Numbered from the stretch's first letter, positions 17,259 to 26,214 are shown. The stretch is 64,000 bases of DNA from RPQJ01 sp963754125 (GCA_963754125.1 CAVWEX010000010.1:1-64000); one strand, 5' to 3'. Notes: generated by a model not told the origin, from the sequence alone. Made by a program: numbers and translations.

Positions 17259-18044
17259 CGCTGCACGTCGAGATCCGCGGCGCCGGCCCCGACCTCGTGC
17301 TGCTGCACGGCTGGGCGCTCCACGGCGGGATGTGGGGTCCGTGGCTCGACGGCCTCGCACGGCAGGCGCGCCTGCACCTGCTCGACCTGCCGGGCCACGG
17401 GCTGAGCGCCTGGCCAGACGGCGTGCGGGACCTCGCCGGGCTGGCGCGTGCGGTCGTCCCGGCGGTACCGCAGGGCGCGGCCGTGCTCGGCTGGTCGCTC
17501 GGCGGGCATGGTCGCGCTCGAACTGGCCCGGCAGCACCCGCGCCGCCTGCGTGCGCTGGTGCTGGTCGGGACCACGCCGAAGTTCCTCGCCGGTCCCGAC
17601 TGGGACCACGGCCTGCGGCCCGCAGTCCTCGACGAGTTTTCCAAGGGGCTCGCGGGTGACTACCGCCGCACCGTGCAAAACTTCCTCGCGCTGCAGACCC
17701 GCGGCGACGAGCACGCGCTCGAGACGCTGCGCCTGCTGCGCCGGCGACTCGCCCTGCACGGCGAGCCCGACCGGGCCGCGCTCGCGGCCGGACTCGGGAT
17801 CCTGCGCGAGGCCGACTTGCGCGACGCCCTGCCTCGCATCACGCTTCCGGCACTCGTGGTCGCGGGCGAGCACGACCGGCTCACGCCGCCCGAGGCTGGC
17901 CGTGCGCTGGCCTCAGCCCTGCCCGCCGCGCGCTTCCGGCTAGTCGAGCGCAGCGGACACGCGCCCTTCCTGTCGCACCCGGCCGAGGTGCTGGCGGAGG
18001 TGGGCGGTTTCCTCGCCCGGCATCCGGGGGAACACGCCGCGTGA
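17255..18044 (+). CDS. bioH: Pimeloyl-ACP methyl ester carboxylesterase (one frameshift)
   Basis: Alpha/beta-hydrolase that removes the methyl disguise from pimeloyl-ACP methyl ester, closing the BioC-BioH route. About 262 residues after removing one G from the GGG near 17505. The catalytic triad is visible: Ser in GWSLGG, Asp in VVAGEHDRLTPPE, His in RSGHAPFLSHP. The oxyanion strand motif is LVLLHGWALHGGMW. The GTG start overlaps the bioF stop; the gene overlaps bioC by four bases. Confidence 0.92.
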
Positions 18045-18932
18045 CCGATCCCTACCTGATCGACGGCGGACGGGTGCGGCGCTCCTTCGGTCGCGCGGCC
18101 CGGGATTACGATGCGGCCGCCGTGCTGCAGTCCCGCGTCCGCGCCGAGCTGCTCGACCGCCTCGACGTCGTTCGCCTCGAGCCGTGCCGTGGTCCTCGAC
18201 CTCGGCGCCGGCACCGGCCACGCCGTCGCTGGCCCTCAAGCGCCGCTATCGCGGAGCCCAGGTGGTGGCGCTCGACCTCGCCCCGGGCATGCTGCAGGAG
18301 GCCGGACGGCGCCAGACCCTGCTGCGGCGGTTCCGCCGCGTGTGCGCCGATGCCGCGGCACTGCCGCTCTGCACCGGCAAGCGTCGACCTCGTGTTCAGC
18401 AACCTGATGCTGCAGTGGTGCAACGACCCGGACGCGGTGTTCCTTGAATGCCGACGGGTGCTGAAGCCGGGCGGCCTGCTCACCTTCACCACCTTCGGCC
18501 CCGACACGCTGGTCGAGCTGCGCCGCGCCTGGGCCGCGGCGGCCGACGGCCACACCCACGTCAACCGCTTCATCGACATGCACGATCTGGGCGATGCGCT
18601 GCTGCGCTCGGGGCTGGTCGAGCCCGTGATGGATGTCGAGCGCTACACGCTGACCTACGCGACCGTACGGGACCTGATGCGGCGACCTGAAGGCGATCGG
18701 GGCGCACAACGCCAACGCCGGACGGCCCCGGGGCCTGACGGGCAAGGGCGCGTTCGGGCGCATGACGGCCGGGTACGAAGGGTATCGCCGGGAGGGCCGC
18801 CTGCCCGCCACATACGAAGTCGTTTTCGGGCAGGCCTGGGTGCCGCTGGCGCCGTCGCCTGTCCGGGGCGCGCCGGGGGAGGTGATGGTGCCGATCGGGC
18901 GGATCGGACGCCGCAACGCGACTGGCCAATGA
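18041..18932 (+). CDS. bioC: Malonyl-ACP O-methyltransferase (four frameshifts)
   Basis: SAM-dependent methyltransferase that masks malonyl-ACP to start pimelate synthesis. About 295 residues once four extra bases (near 18184, 18225, 18379, 18681) are removed. Motif I VVLDLGAGTGH, then ALDLAPGMLQEA, SVDLVFSNLMLQWCNDP, ECRRVLKPGGLLTFTTFGPDTLVELRRAW and DLMRDLKAIGAHNAN are all BioC-like. The true stop is TGA 18930-18932, reached only in the last frame. This gene carries the highest frameshift density in the window. Confidence 0.9.
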
Positions 18933-19013
18933 AACTTGACTGTTGATTATTTATTGATTGACTGGCTCTCAGGCCTCTCCAGATCGACTTACTCTTTTGC
19001 TTAACTGATTATT
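18933..19013 (+). promoter_or_regulatory. AT-rich bioC-bioD intergenic segment
   Basis: About 80 bases at roughly 40% G+C, against about 70% around it, and the only sizeable gap in the bio operon. It holds two TTGACT hexamers (18936-18941, 18958-18963) usable as -35 elements, but no well-spaced -10 was found. A separate promoter for bioD is possible but unproven. No second BirA palindrome is visible. Confidence 0.4.
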
Positions 19014-19715
19014 TTGACGCAAGGCATTTTCATTACCGGTACCGATACCGGCGTCGGCAAGACCGTCGTCGCGGCGGGCCTGGTCCGGCTGTTGGCCGAA
19101 CAGGGTCGCCGGGTGATCGGCCTTAAGCCGCTGGCCTCCGGCGCAGCGCGGACCTCGGCCGGCCTGCGCAATGCGGACGCGCTGATGCTTGCCGCCGAGG
19201 GCGCGTTCCAGGTGCCCTACGAGATGACCAATCCCTGGTGCTTCGAGCCAGCCATCGCCCCTCACCTCGCGGCCGCCGAGGCCGGCGTAGCGCTGTCGGT
19301 CGGCGAACTCGTCCGTTGGTATGAGCGGGCCTGCGCCGGCGCCGAAGTCGCCGTCGTGGAAGGCGCGGGCGGCTGGCGATTGCCCCTGCATCCCGACGGC
19401 TTCCTCAGCGACCTGCCGGAGCGCCTCGGCCTTGGCGTCGTGCTGGTCGTGGGCCTGCGCCTCGGGTGCCTGAACCATGCCCGCCTCGCCTTCGAGGCAA
19501 TCGAGCGCTCGGGCCGCTGCCCCTTCCTTGGCTGGATCGGCAACACGATCGACCCGGGGTTCGAGCGCCTCGATGGGAACCTGGCGACCCTGGCCCGCCT
19601 GCTCGGAGGGCCGCCACTCGCCGTCCTGCCGATGCTCGCGGAGCCGACGCCGGCCGCGGTCGCCGCCCTGCTGGGCGGCAGCGAGCGGCTGCGACGCCTG
19701 CCGTCCAGCGGCTGA
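19014..19715 (+). CDS. bioD: Dethiobiotin synthetase
   Basis: 233-residue ATP-dependent carboxylase that closes the ureido ring of dethiobiotin. P-loop GIFITGTDTGVGKT at residues 4-17, KPLASG (substrate Lys), EGAGGWRLPL and GWIGNTIDP are all characteristic. A TTG start at 19014 is the only option at the expected position: an in-frame TAA sits just upstream, and no clear Shine-Dalgarno is seen. Unlike the other four bio genes it has no frameshift. No bioA lies in the window, so the DAPA aminotransferase must be encoded elsewhere. Confidence 0.93.
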   Translation: MTQGIFITGTDTGVGKTVVAAGLVRLLAEQGRRVIGLKPLASGAARTSAGLRNADALMLAAEGAFQVPYEMTNPWCFEPAIAPHLAAAEAGVALSVGELVRWYERACAGAEVAVVEGAGGWRLPLHPDGFLSDLPERLGLGVVLVVGLRLGCLNHARLAFEAIERSGRCPFLGWIGNTIDPGFERLDGNLATLARLLGGPPLAVLPMLAEPTPAAVAALLGGSERLRRLPSSG

Positions 19716-19858
19716 ACGAACCCCCTTGGCCCGGCGGCGCCAGCCGCCACCGGTGACTCCGGCACAATCAAGAAAAGTTCATTTTTGTACAGGGGCTTGT
19801 GCGTTGTCAGCGCGCATTCCAGCCGGTACATTCCGGCGCTCGTATCGCCCGAGCCGCC

Positions 19859-20371
19859 ATGGTCACCCTTTCCACCGACTCCGACGCCGACCACAGCGAC
19901 GCTCACCGCATCGAGCTGGCGCCCAACTGCTCACTCACCCCGCAGGGCGCGCGGCTGTTCGTGGGCAGTCTCGCGGCCGTGACCTTCGGCGTCGCGGGCT
20001 TTTTCGCGCTGCAGGGGTACTGGCCGATCCTGCCGTTCGCGGGGCTCGAGATCGGGCTGCTCGCCTGGGCGGTGCGGACGAGCATGCGCCGCGGATCGGA
20101 GCGCGAGGTGATCGTGGTCTCCGAAGATGAGGTGGTCATCGAGCGCCGGGCGCCAAGCGGTTCACGCCGCACGGTATTTCCTCGGCATTGGGCGAGGGTT
20201 ACACTGCGCGGCCCTGAACCGGCGCAGCACCCGAGTCGGCTCGTGATCGAGTCCCACGGCCGCGCCTGCGAAGTGGGTCGGTTCCTCACCGAGGACGAGC
20301 GGCAGCGCCTGGCGGCGCGGCTTCGATGCCTGGTGGGCAAGACCAGCGAATCCCCGGTGCTCGCGTCATGA
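19859..20371 (+). CDS. DUF2244 domain-containing membrane protein
   Basis: 170 residues. Two adjacent hydrophobic helices (about residues 35-75: LFVGSLAAVTFGVAGFFAL and WPILPFAGLEIGLLAWAV) are followed by a cytoplasmic beta-rich domain (EREVIVVSEDEVVIERR...RHWARVTLRGP). This fits DUF2244, often found directly upstream of cytochrome oxidase subunit II. ATG 19859 is chosen over an upstream TTG at 19799 because similarity begins here. Function unknown; a link to oxidase expression or assembly is inferred from location. Confidence 0.8.
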   Translation: MVTLSTDSDADHSDAHRIELAPNCSLTPQGARLFVGSLAAVTFGVAGFFALQGYWPILPFAGLEIGLLAWAVRTSMRRGSEREVIVVSEDEVVIERRAPSGSRRTVFPRHWARVTLRGPEPAQHPSRLVIESHGRACEVGRFLTEDERQRLAARLRCLVGKTSESPVLAS

Positions 20372-20444
20372 CGACGCAGGGCGCGGGTGTGGCGGCGGCC
20401 CGGTGAGGCCGGCGCCGGTCAAAGCAACGGGAGTTTTCCAGCCC

Positions 20445-21326
20445 ATGAAGATGGTGAAGCGCGCGCTCGCGGCCGGTCCGGCCCTACTGCTCGGGGCCAG
20501 CCCCGCGATGGCCGCCTGGTCCGACCTCAACCTGCGGGTCGGCGTCACGGAGCTGAGCCGGGAGATCTACGGGCTCCACATGCTGATCCTGTGGGTCTGC
20601 GTGGCCATCGCCGCTGCGGTGTTCGGCGTGATGATCTACTCGATCGCCACCTTCCGGAAATCGAAGGGCGCCGTGCCCGCCACCTTCGAGCACAACACCA
20701 AGGCCGAGATCGTCTGGACCGTGATCCCGGTGATCATCCTGGTCGCCATGGCCGTCCCGGCGGCGCGGACACTGGTGAAGATCGAGGACACCCGGGGCTC
20801 GGAGCTCACGGTCAAGGTCACCGGCTACCAGTGGAAGTGGCAGTACGAGTACGTCGATCACGGCGTCTCGTTCTTCTCCACCCTCGCTCGCCCCAGCGAC
20901 GAGGCGCGCCAGCTCGACTCCGGGATCAAGCCCCAGAGCGTCGAGAATTACCTGCTCGAGGTGGACCAGCCCCTGGTGGTGCCGCAGGGCCGGAAGGTGC
21001 GCGTGCTGATCACTGCCAACGACGTCATCCACGCCTGGTGGGTGCCGGACTTCGGCATGAAGAAGGACGCCATCCCGGGCTACATCAACGAGCTGTGGTT
21101 CAACGCCGACACGCCCGGCACCTACCGCGGCCAGTGCGCCGAGCTCTGCGGCCGCGACCACGGTTTCATGCCGGTCGTGGTCGAGGTGCTGCCCCAGGCC
21201 GAATTCGACACCTGGCTCGAGAAGCAGAAGGCCGCCCGGCAGGCCGCGGGCGCGCCCCCGATGCGTACGGCCGGGGCAACAACGGTTGAGACGGCGGCGA
21301 CCCTGCGCGTCGCGAACGCGGAGTAA
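20445..21326 (+). CDS. ctaC: Cytochrome c oxidase subunit II
   Basis: 293 residues. It carries a signal peptide (KRALAAGPALLLGASPAMA), two membrane helices (about residues 45-70 and 90-110) and a periplasmic cupredoxin domain. The CuA ligands are visible: HAWWVPDFG (His) and CAELCGRDHGFM (C-x3-C-x3-H-x2-M, with the bridging Glu). VTGYQWKWQYEY is the aromatic electron-entry loop. No fused cytochrome c domain, so this is an aa3, not caa3, enzyme. ATG 20445 lies 11 bases after GGGAG. First structural gene of the second oxidase operon. Confidence 0.96.
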   Translation: MKMVKRALAAGPALLLGASPAMAAWSDLNLRVGVTELSREIYGLHMLILWVCVAIAAAVFGVMIYSIATFRKSKGAVPATFEHNTKAEIVWTVIPVIILVAMAVPAARTLVKIEDTRGSELTVKVTGYQWKWQYEYVDHGVSFFSTLARPSDEARQLDSGIKPQSVENYLLEVDQPLVVPQGRKVRVLITANDVIHAWWVPDFGMKKDAIPGYINELWFNADTPGTYRGQCAELCGRDHGFMPVVVEVLPQAEFDTWLEKQKAARQAAGAPPMRTAGATTVETAATLRVANAE

Positions 21327-22928
21327 ATGACGATGAGTGCAACGCACACCCAGGGCCACGCCCACGACCACCACGACGACCACGGCCCGGCGAAGGGCTT
21401 GAAGCGCTGGCTCACGACCACGAACCACAAGGACATCGGCACGATGTACCTCGTGTTCAGCCTGCTGATGTTCTTCGTCGGCGGCGCGATGGCGCTCGTG
21501 ATCCGGGCGGAGCTGTTCGTGCCCGGCATGCAGCTCGTGGACCCCGGCTTCTTCAACACCATGACGACGGTGCACGCGCTCATCATGGTGTTCGGCGCGG
21601 TGATGCCGGCCACCGTGGGCCTGGCCAACTGGATGATCCCGCTGCAGATCGGCGCGCCGGACATGGCGCTGCCGCGCATGAACAACTTCAGCTTCTGGCT
21701 GCTGGTGGCGGCGTTCTCGCTGCTGATCCTGTCGCTGTTCATGCCGGGCGGCGGCCCGGCCGCGGGCTGGACGCTCTACCCGCCGCTGGTGCTGCAGACC
21801 GGCGACGCGCTGCCGCTCGCGATCTTCGCGATCCACCTCGCGGGCGCCTCCTCGATCATGGGCGCGATCAACATCATCGTCACGATCATGAACCTGCGCG
21901 CGCCGGGCATGACGCTGCTGAAGATGCCGCTGTTCGTGTGGACGTGGCTGATCACCGCGTACCTGCTGATCGCCGTGATGCCGGTGTTCGCGGGCGCGGT
22001 GACGATGCTGCTCACCGACCACTTCTTCGGCACGACGTTCTTCGCGGCGGCCGGCGGCGGCGACCCGGTGCTCTACCAGCACATCTTCTGGTTCTTCGGG
22101 CACCCCGAGGTCTACATCATGATCCTGCCGGCGTTCGGGATCGTCTCGGAGATCATCCCGACGTTCTCGCGCAAGCCGCTGTTCGGCTACGACGCGATGG
22201 TGTACGCGACCGCCTCGATCGCGTTCCTGTCGTTCATCGTCTGGGCGCACCACATGTTCACGGTCGGCATGCCGCTCGCCGGGCAGATGTTCTTCATGCT
22301 GAGCACCATGCTGATCGCCGTGCCCACGGGCGTGAAGGTGTTCAACTGGACGGCGACCATGTGGCGCGGCTCGCTCAGCTTCGAGACGCCGATGCTGTTC
22401 GCGCTCGCGTTCCTGTTCCTGTTCACGATCGGCGGCTTCTCGGGGCTGATGATGGCCATCGCCCCCGTGGACTTCCAGTACCACGACACCTACTTCATCG
22501 TCGCGCACTTCCACTACGTGCTGGTGCCGGGCGCGGTGTTCGCGATCATGGCGGGCGTGTACTACTGGCTGCCGAAGTGGACCGGCCACATGTACGACAC
22601 GAAGCTCGCCAACCTGCACTTCTGGTCGTCGGCGATCTTCGTGAACGTGCTGTTCTTCCCGCAGCACTTCCTCGGCCTCGCGGGCATGCCGCGCCGCATC
22701 CCCGACTACTCGACGCAGTTCGCCGACTGGAACATGGTCTCCTCGATCGGCGCGTTCGGCTTCGGCCTGTCGCAGCTGCTGTTCGTGTGGGTGATCTGGA
22801 AGTGCGCGCGCGGCGGCAGCAAGGTCTCGGCCGGGGTCTGGGACGGCGCACGGGTGCACGGCCTGGAGTGGACGGTGCCCTCGCCGGCCCCGTACCACAC
22901 CTTCGACGAGGCGCCGGTCATCAAGTGA
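21327..22928 (+). CDS. ctaD: Cytochrome c oxidase subunit I (aa3 type)
   Basis: 533 residues, twelve membrane helices. Metal-site motifs: TVHALIMVF (heme a His), GHPEVYIMILPAFG (CuB His and cross-linked Tyr), WAHHMFTVGM (CuB His pair) and VAHFHYVLVPG (heme a3/a His). It ends with EWTVPSPAPYHTFDEAPVI, typical of proteobacterial A1 oxidases. The ATG abuts the ctaC stop; a second ATG (21333) is possible. Its N-terminus is rich in His/Asp (HTQGHAHDHHDDHGP), perhaps a metal-binding tail. Confidence 0.97.
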   Translation: MTMSATHTQGHAHDHHDDHGPAKGLKRWLTTTNHKDIGTMYLVFSLLMFFVGGAMALVIRAELFVPGMQLVDPGFFNTMTTVHALIMVFGAVMPATVGLANWMIPLQIGAPDMALPRMNNFSFWLLVAAFSLLILSLFMPGGGPAAGWTLYPPLVLQTGDALPLAIFAIHLAGASSIMGAINIIVTIMNLRAPGMTLLKMPLFVWTWLITAYLLIAVMPVFAGAVTMLLTDHFFGTTFFAAAGGGDPVLYQHIFWFFGHPEVYIMILPAFGIVSEIIPTFSRKPLFGYDAMVYATASIAFLSFIVWAHHMFTVGMPLAGQMFFMLSTMLIAVPTGVKVFNWTATMWRGSLSFETPMLFALAFLFLFTIGGFSGLMMAIAPVDFQYHDTYFIVAHFHYVLVPGAVFAIMAGVYYWLPKWTGHMYDTKLANLHFWSSAIFVNVLFFPQHFLGLAGMPRRIPDYSTQFADWNMVSSIGAFGFGLSQLLFVWVIWKCARGGSKVSAGVWDGARVHGLEWTVPSPAPYHTFDEAPVIK

Positions 22929-23065
22929 GCGATCCCCGCGTGAGCGCTGGTCCCACCGACGAGCAGCGCCGCCGCATCCGGCGGACCACGCTCGTGCTCG
23001 CACTGGTGGCCCTCGGCATCTACGTGGCGTTCATTGCCTCGGGCGTGATGCAGGCGCGCGGATGA
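22925..23065 (+). CDS. Cytochrome oxidase small assembly protein-like
   Basis: 46-residue single-helix protein: basic N-terminus (TDEQRRRIRRTT) then LVLALVALGIYVAFIASGVM. The GTG start overlaps the ctaD stop (GTGA), and its stop overlaps the ctaG ATG (ATGA), so it is tightly coupled. Short one-helix ORFs of this pattern between ctaD and ctaG are common in gamma- and betaproteobacteria and are annotated as small oxidase assembly proteins. Function is inferred from context. Confidence 0.75.
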   Translation: MSDPRVSAGPTDEQRRRIRRTTLVLALVALGIYVAFIASGVMQARG

Positions 23066-23607
23066 AGCTCGATCCGGCCACGCGGCGCGAGAACGCCTCG
23101 CTCACCCGTCGCCTGCTCGTGATGGTGGCGGGGAGCTTCGCGTTCGGGTTCGCGCTGGTGCCGCTCTACGACGTGATCTGCGAGGCCGCGGGTATCCGGG
23201 TCAACGACGCACCGTCGGCCGCCGCGGAGAGTGCCTCCGCCGACCGCCGCGTGGCGCTCGAGTTCGTGTCCATCGTGTCGCCGGGCGGCGAGTGGGAACT
23301 CACGCCGTTGACCCGCGAGACCGTGGTCCAGCCCGGCCGGCTCTACGAGGCACGGTTCGCGATCCGCAGCCGGGCCAGCGTGCCGGTTACCGGCCAGGCC
23401 GTGCCGAGCGTGGCACCGTCGTACACGGCGAAGTACCTGCAGAAGACCGAGTGCTTCTGCTTCACGCCGCAGGAGTTCGGGCCGGCCCAGGAGCGCGAGT
23501 TCACCGTGCGCTTCATCGTGGACCCCGACCTGCCGCCGCAGGTCGACCGGATGACGCTCGCGTATTCGATGTACACGCTGCCCGCGCAGAGACTGGCGGC
23601 ACGCTGA
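23062..23607 (+). CDS. ctaG: Cytochrome c oxidase assembly protein CtaG/Cox11
   Basis: 181 residues. One N-terminal membrane anchor (LLVMVAGSFAFGFALVPLYDVIC) is followed by a periplasmic immunoglobulin-like domain. The copper-binding ECFCF motif (TECFCFTPQEFGP) and late MTLAYSMYTL are diagnostic. It delivers Cu(I) to the CuB site of subunit I. It sits in the expected ctaD-ctaG-ctaE order. Confidence 0.95.
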   Translation: MKLDPATRRENASLTRRLLVMVAGSFAFGFALVPLYDVICEAAGIRVNDAPSAAAESASADRRVALEFVSIVSPGGEWELTPLTRETVVQPGRLYEARFAIRSRASVPVTGQAVPSVAPSYTAKYLQKTECFCFTPQEFGPAQEREFTVRFIVDPDLPPQVDRMTLAYSMYTLPAQRLAAR

Positions 23608-23628
23608 AAAGAGAGGAAGGCTAGAGCC

Positions 23629-24510
23629 ATGGTCCAAGCACACGCCGCGCAAGGCACCGACAAGTACTACATCCCGCACGGCAGCAAGTGGCCAGCGGTT
23701 GGCGCCGCGGCGCTGTTCGTGACCATGCTCGGCACGGCCTCCGTGCTGAACGGCGCGAGCTTCGGCCCGTGGATCGCCTACCTCGGCCTCGCGGCCGTGG
23801 CCTACATGTTCTTCGGCTGGTTCGGCACGGTCATCAACGAGAGCGAGGGCGGCCTCTACAACTCGGGCGTGGACCGGTCGTTCCGGATGGGCATGAGCTG
23901 GTTCATCTTCTCCGAGGTGATGTTCTTCGCGGCGTTCTTCGGCGCCCTGTACTACGCCCGGCAGCTGGCGGTGCCGTGGCTCGGCGGCGAGGGCGCGCGT
24001 TTCACGACCAACGTGTTCCTCTGGCCGGGGTTCGAGTCGTCGTGGCCGACCAACGGCCCGGGCGCCGTCGGCGGTCAGTTCGAGACCATCCCGGCCTTCG
24101 GGCTGCCGGCAATCAATACGGCCATCCTGCTCACCTCGGGCGTCACGATCACGATCGCGCACCACGCGCTCAAGGCCGGCAACCGCGGCATCCTCAAGAT
24201 CTTCCTCGCGCTGACCTTCCTGCTCGGCTTCGCGTTCATCGGCCTTCAGGCCGAGGAATACATCCACGCGTACCACGAGCTCAACCTCACGCTCGGCTCC
24301 GGCATCTACGGCTCGACGTTCTTCATGCTGACGGGCTTCCACGGCCTGCACGTGACGCTCGGCGCCATCATGCTGCTGGTGATCTGGCTGCGCGTGCTGA
24401 AGGGCCACTTCACGCCCACGCACCACTTCGCGTTCGAGGGCGTGGCGTGGTACTGGCACTTCGTGGACGTGGTGTGGCTCGGCCTGTTCATCTTCGTGTA
24501 CTGGCTCTGA
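23629..24510 (+). CDS. ctaE: Cytochrome c oxidase subunit III
   Basis: 293 residues, seven-helix full-length form. YYIPHGSKWP at the N-terminus, FGWFGTVINESEGGLYN, FFMLTGFHGLHVTLGAIML and WYWHFVDVVWLGLFIFVYWL are canonical. A good Shine-Dalgarno (AGGAAGG) precedes the ATG. It is longer and more typical than the two subunit III-like genes at 1.5-3.0 kb. A pair of G+C-rich hairpins follows its stop. Confidence 0.96.
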   Translation: MVQAHAAQGTDKYYIPHGSKWPAVGAAALFVTMLGTASVLNGASFGPWIAYLGLAAVAYMFFGWFGTVINESEGGLYNSGVDRSFRMGMSWFIFSEVMFFAAFFGALYYARQLAVPWLGGEGARFTTNVFLWPGFESSWPTNGPGAVGGQFETIPAFGLPAINTAILLTSGVTITIAHHALKAGNRGILKIFLALTFLLGFAFIGLQAEEYIHAYHELNLTLGSGIYGSTFFMLTGFHGLHVTLGAIMLLVIWLRVLKGHFTPTHHFAFEGVAWYWHFVDVVWLGLFIFVYWL

Positions 24511-24519
24511 GCCGGCACG

Positions 24520-24585
24520 CGCGCGACGGGCGGGGGGCCCGTCGCGACTGATGTCGGGCCGGGCGGCCGCCTCCGGGCAGCCGCC
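24520..24585. terminator. Tandem hairpins between convergent ctaE and DUF2909 gene
   Basis: First stem: CGCGACGGGC (24520-24529), five-G loop, GCCCGTCGCG (24535-24544), perfect over 10 bp. Second stem: CGGGCGGC (24558-24565) with GCCGCCCG (24578-24585), 8 bp. Both lie between convergent stops, where a bidirectional terminator is expected. There is no T-run, so intrinsic termination is unproven. Confidence 0.55.
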
Positions 24586-24590
24586 CGCTG

Positions 24591-24797
24591 CTAGCGACCG
24601 AGGCCGTGCGGCTCGATCATGCCGCCCTTCCAGGCCACGAACAGCAGGACGAACAGCAGCACCGAGAGCGCGATGCGCACGGTGAGCGCGTTCACCATGC
24701 GCTTGGACTGGCCTTCGTCCTTGACGAGGTGGAAGAGTCCCGTGGCGAGGCTCGCGACGATGGCCGCCAGGGTCAGGACGATGAGGAACTTGATCAT
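24591..24797 (-). CDS. DUF2909 (twin transmembrane) protein
   Basis: 68-residue protein with two hydrophobic helices: IKFLIVLTLAAIVASLATGLFHLV and ALTVRIALSVLLFVLLFVAW, linked by KDEGQSKRMVNA. This fits DUF2909, a small family regularly found opposite SURF1 in proteobacterial oxidase loci. Its role is unknown; a supporting function in oxidase assembly is inferred. It is divergent from SURF1, with 36 bases between the starts. Confidence 0.85.
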   Translation of the reverse strand: MIKFLIVLTLAAIVASLATGLFHLVKDEGQSKRMVNALTVRIALSVLLFVLLFVAWKGGMIEPHGLGR

Positions 24798-24833
24798 GCC
24801 TGGGCCGCACGCTGCGTGGGGGCGCGAGTATAA

Positions 24834-25589
24834 ATGAGCCTGCGCGTCGGTCGCCGCGTGTTCGCGCCGCCTGGCTGGAGCCTCCTGCTCACGGGACTCG
24901 CGCTGGCGGCGTTCGTCTCGCTGGGCACATGGCAGCTCGGCCGGGCGCGCGAGAAGCAGGCGCTCACCGATTCCTTCCTGGCAGGCAGCCGCGACACCGT
25001 GGACGCGACCGGACTCGGATTCGCGGGCCTGGCGCGCTATCAGCAGCTGCGACTGCGCGGCGCCTACGATCCCTCGCGCCAGATCCTGCTCGACAACATG
25101 CCCTCGTCGGTGGGGCGGCCCGGTTACCGGGTGCTCACGCCACTGGAGCGGTCCGATGGCCTCGGCTGGGTGCTGGTGGACCGCGGCTGGGTGCCGCTCG
25201 GCGCCACGCGTGCGGAGTTGCCCGGGGTCGCGGTCGGCGCCGGGGAGCGCGAGGTGAGCGGCATCCTCGACGGGCTGCCCGTCCCCGGCCTGCGGGTCGG
25301 TCCGGCCGCGGCGCCGGACGCCACCGGCTGGCCCCGCGTGATGCTGTTTCCGACCGAGGCCGACGTCGAATCTGCGCTCGGTGTGGACATCGAATCACGT
25401 ATCGTCCTGCTCGACCCCGGCTCCCCGGACGGCTTCGAGCGGACGTGGCGGCCCTCGCTCGGCTTCGGTCCCGAGCGGCACCTGGGCTACGCGGTGCAGT
25501 GGTTCGCGTTCGCGGTCGTGGCGGTCGTGATGTTCATCGCGCTCAACCTGCGGCGCGTGCCCCCTGACGAGGAACGAGACTCCCCATGA
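24834..25589 (+). CDS. SURF1 family oxidase assembly protein
   Basis: 251 residues with one helix at each end (about 13-31 and 218-238), the standard SURF1 topology, and a periplasmic domain between. LGTWQLGRAREKQAL and GWVLVDRGWVPLG are family motifs, and HLGYAVQWFAFAVVAVVMF is the conserved C-terminal helix. SURF1 helps place heme a3 in subunit I. It overlaps the next gene by four bases (ATGA). Confidence 0.93.
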   Translation: MSLRVGRRVFAPPGWSLLLTGLALAAFVSLGTWQLGRAREKQALTDSFLAGSRDTVDATGLGFAGLARYQQLRLRGAYDPSRQILLDNMPSSVGRPGYRVLTPLERSDGLGWVLVDRGWVPLGATRAELPGVAVGAGEREVSGILDGLPVPGLRVGPAAAPDATGWPRVMLFPTEADVESALGVDIESRIVLLDPGSPDGFERTWRPSLGFGPERHLGYAVQWFAFAVVAVVMFIALNLRRVPPDEERDSP

Positions 25590-26203
25590 CCCCCGACAAT
25601 CCCACTGCCGTGCGTCGCGGCCGGCGCCAGCTGCTCGGCCTCGCGGCGCTCTTCTTCGTGCCGCTGGCCGTGGCCTTCTGGATGTACTACGGCCCCACGG
25701 ACTGGCGTCCGGCGGGCGACGCGAGCAAGGGCGACCTGATCGACCCGGCGCGGCCGCTCGCGGCGATCGAACTGCCGACGATGGACGGCGGCACGACCGA
25801 CGAGCGCTTCCTGAGCGGCCGATGGACCATGCTGTACGTCGGCGACGGACTCTGCGACGACCGCTGCCGAAAGGCGCTTTACCTCATGCGCCAGTCGCAC
25901 ATCGCGCTCAACAAGGACATGGACCGCGTGCAGCGCGTGTTCCTGGTGACGGGGCGCTGCTGCGACCGCGGGTTCCTCACGCAGGAGCACCCGGATCTCG
26001 TCGTCGCACGCGTCGAGGATGCGGCATCCGCCGCGCTGCTCGAGCCGTTTCCCGCCTACGATGGCGTGTCGGTGGCCGCCGCGGGGCGGATCTACCTCGT
26101 GGATCCTCTCGGCAACCTGCTCATGAGCTACGCTCCCACGGCTCCGGACAAGGCGTTGCTGTCGGACCTGAAAAAGCTGCTGCGCCTGTCGCACATCGGC
26201 TGA
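25586..26203 (+). CDS. SCO-like thioredoxin-fold oxidase assembly protein
   Basis: 205 residues: membrane anchor (LLGLAALFFVPLAVAFWMYY) then a thioredoxin-like domain. DGLCDDRCRKALYLMRQ carries a CxxxC pair, as in SCO1/PrrC copper chaperones, and a later CC pair (TGRCCDRG) is unusual. IYLVDPLGNLLMSY near the end is typical of the group found between SURF1 and ctaA. Likely helps build the CuA centre. The exact copper ligands differ from classic Sco1, so the mechanism is uncertain. Confidence 0.82.
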   Translation: MTPDNPTAVRRGRRQLLGLAALFFVPLAVAFWMYYGPTDWRPAGDASKGDLIDPARPLAAIELPTMDGGTTDERFLSGRWTMLYVGDGLCDDRCRKALYLMRQSHIALNKDMDRVQRVFLVTGRCCDRGFLTQEHPDLVVARVEDAASAALLEPFPAYDGVSVAAAGRIYLVDPLGNLLMSYAPTAPDKALLSDLKKLLRLSHIG

Positions 26204-26214
26204 GGGCACCGACC

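Noticed and set aside
7500..18932. Idea that the breaks are two-base CG deletions at CGCG sites
   Set aside because: Any CG can be expanded to CGCG in such DNA, so the fit is not informative. Removing one base gives the more family-like protein at most sites (for example GRGTVEAAG in bioF and LTPEQARELK in bioB), though bioC near 18184 is ambiguous.
15050..18932. Programmed ribosomal frameshifting in the bio genes
   Set aside because: Ten breaks in four genes with no shared slippery heptamer or downstream structure; programmed shifts do not occur at this density.
18933..19013. Second BirA operator before bioD
   Set aside because: The segment has TTGACT and TTGATT repeats but no TGTNAACC/GGTTNACA palindrome.
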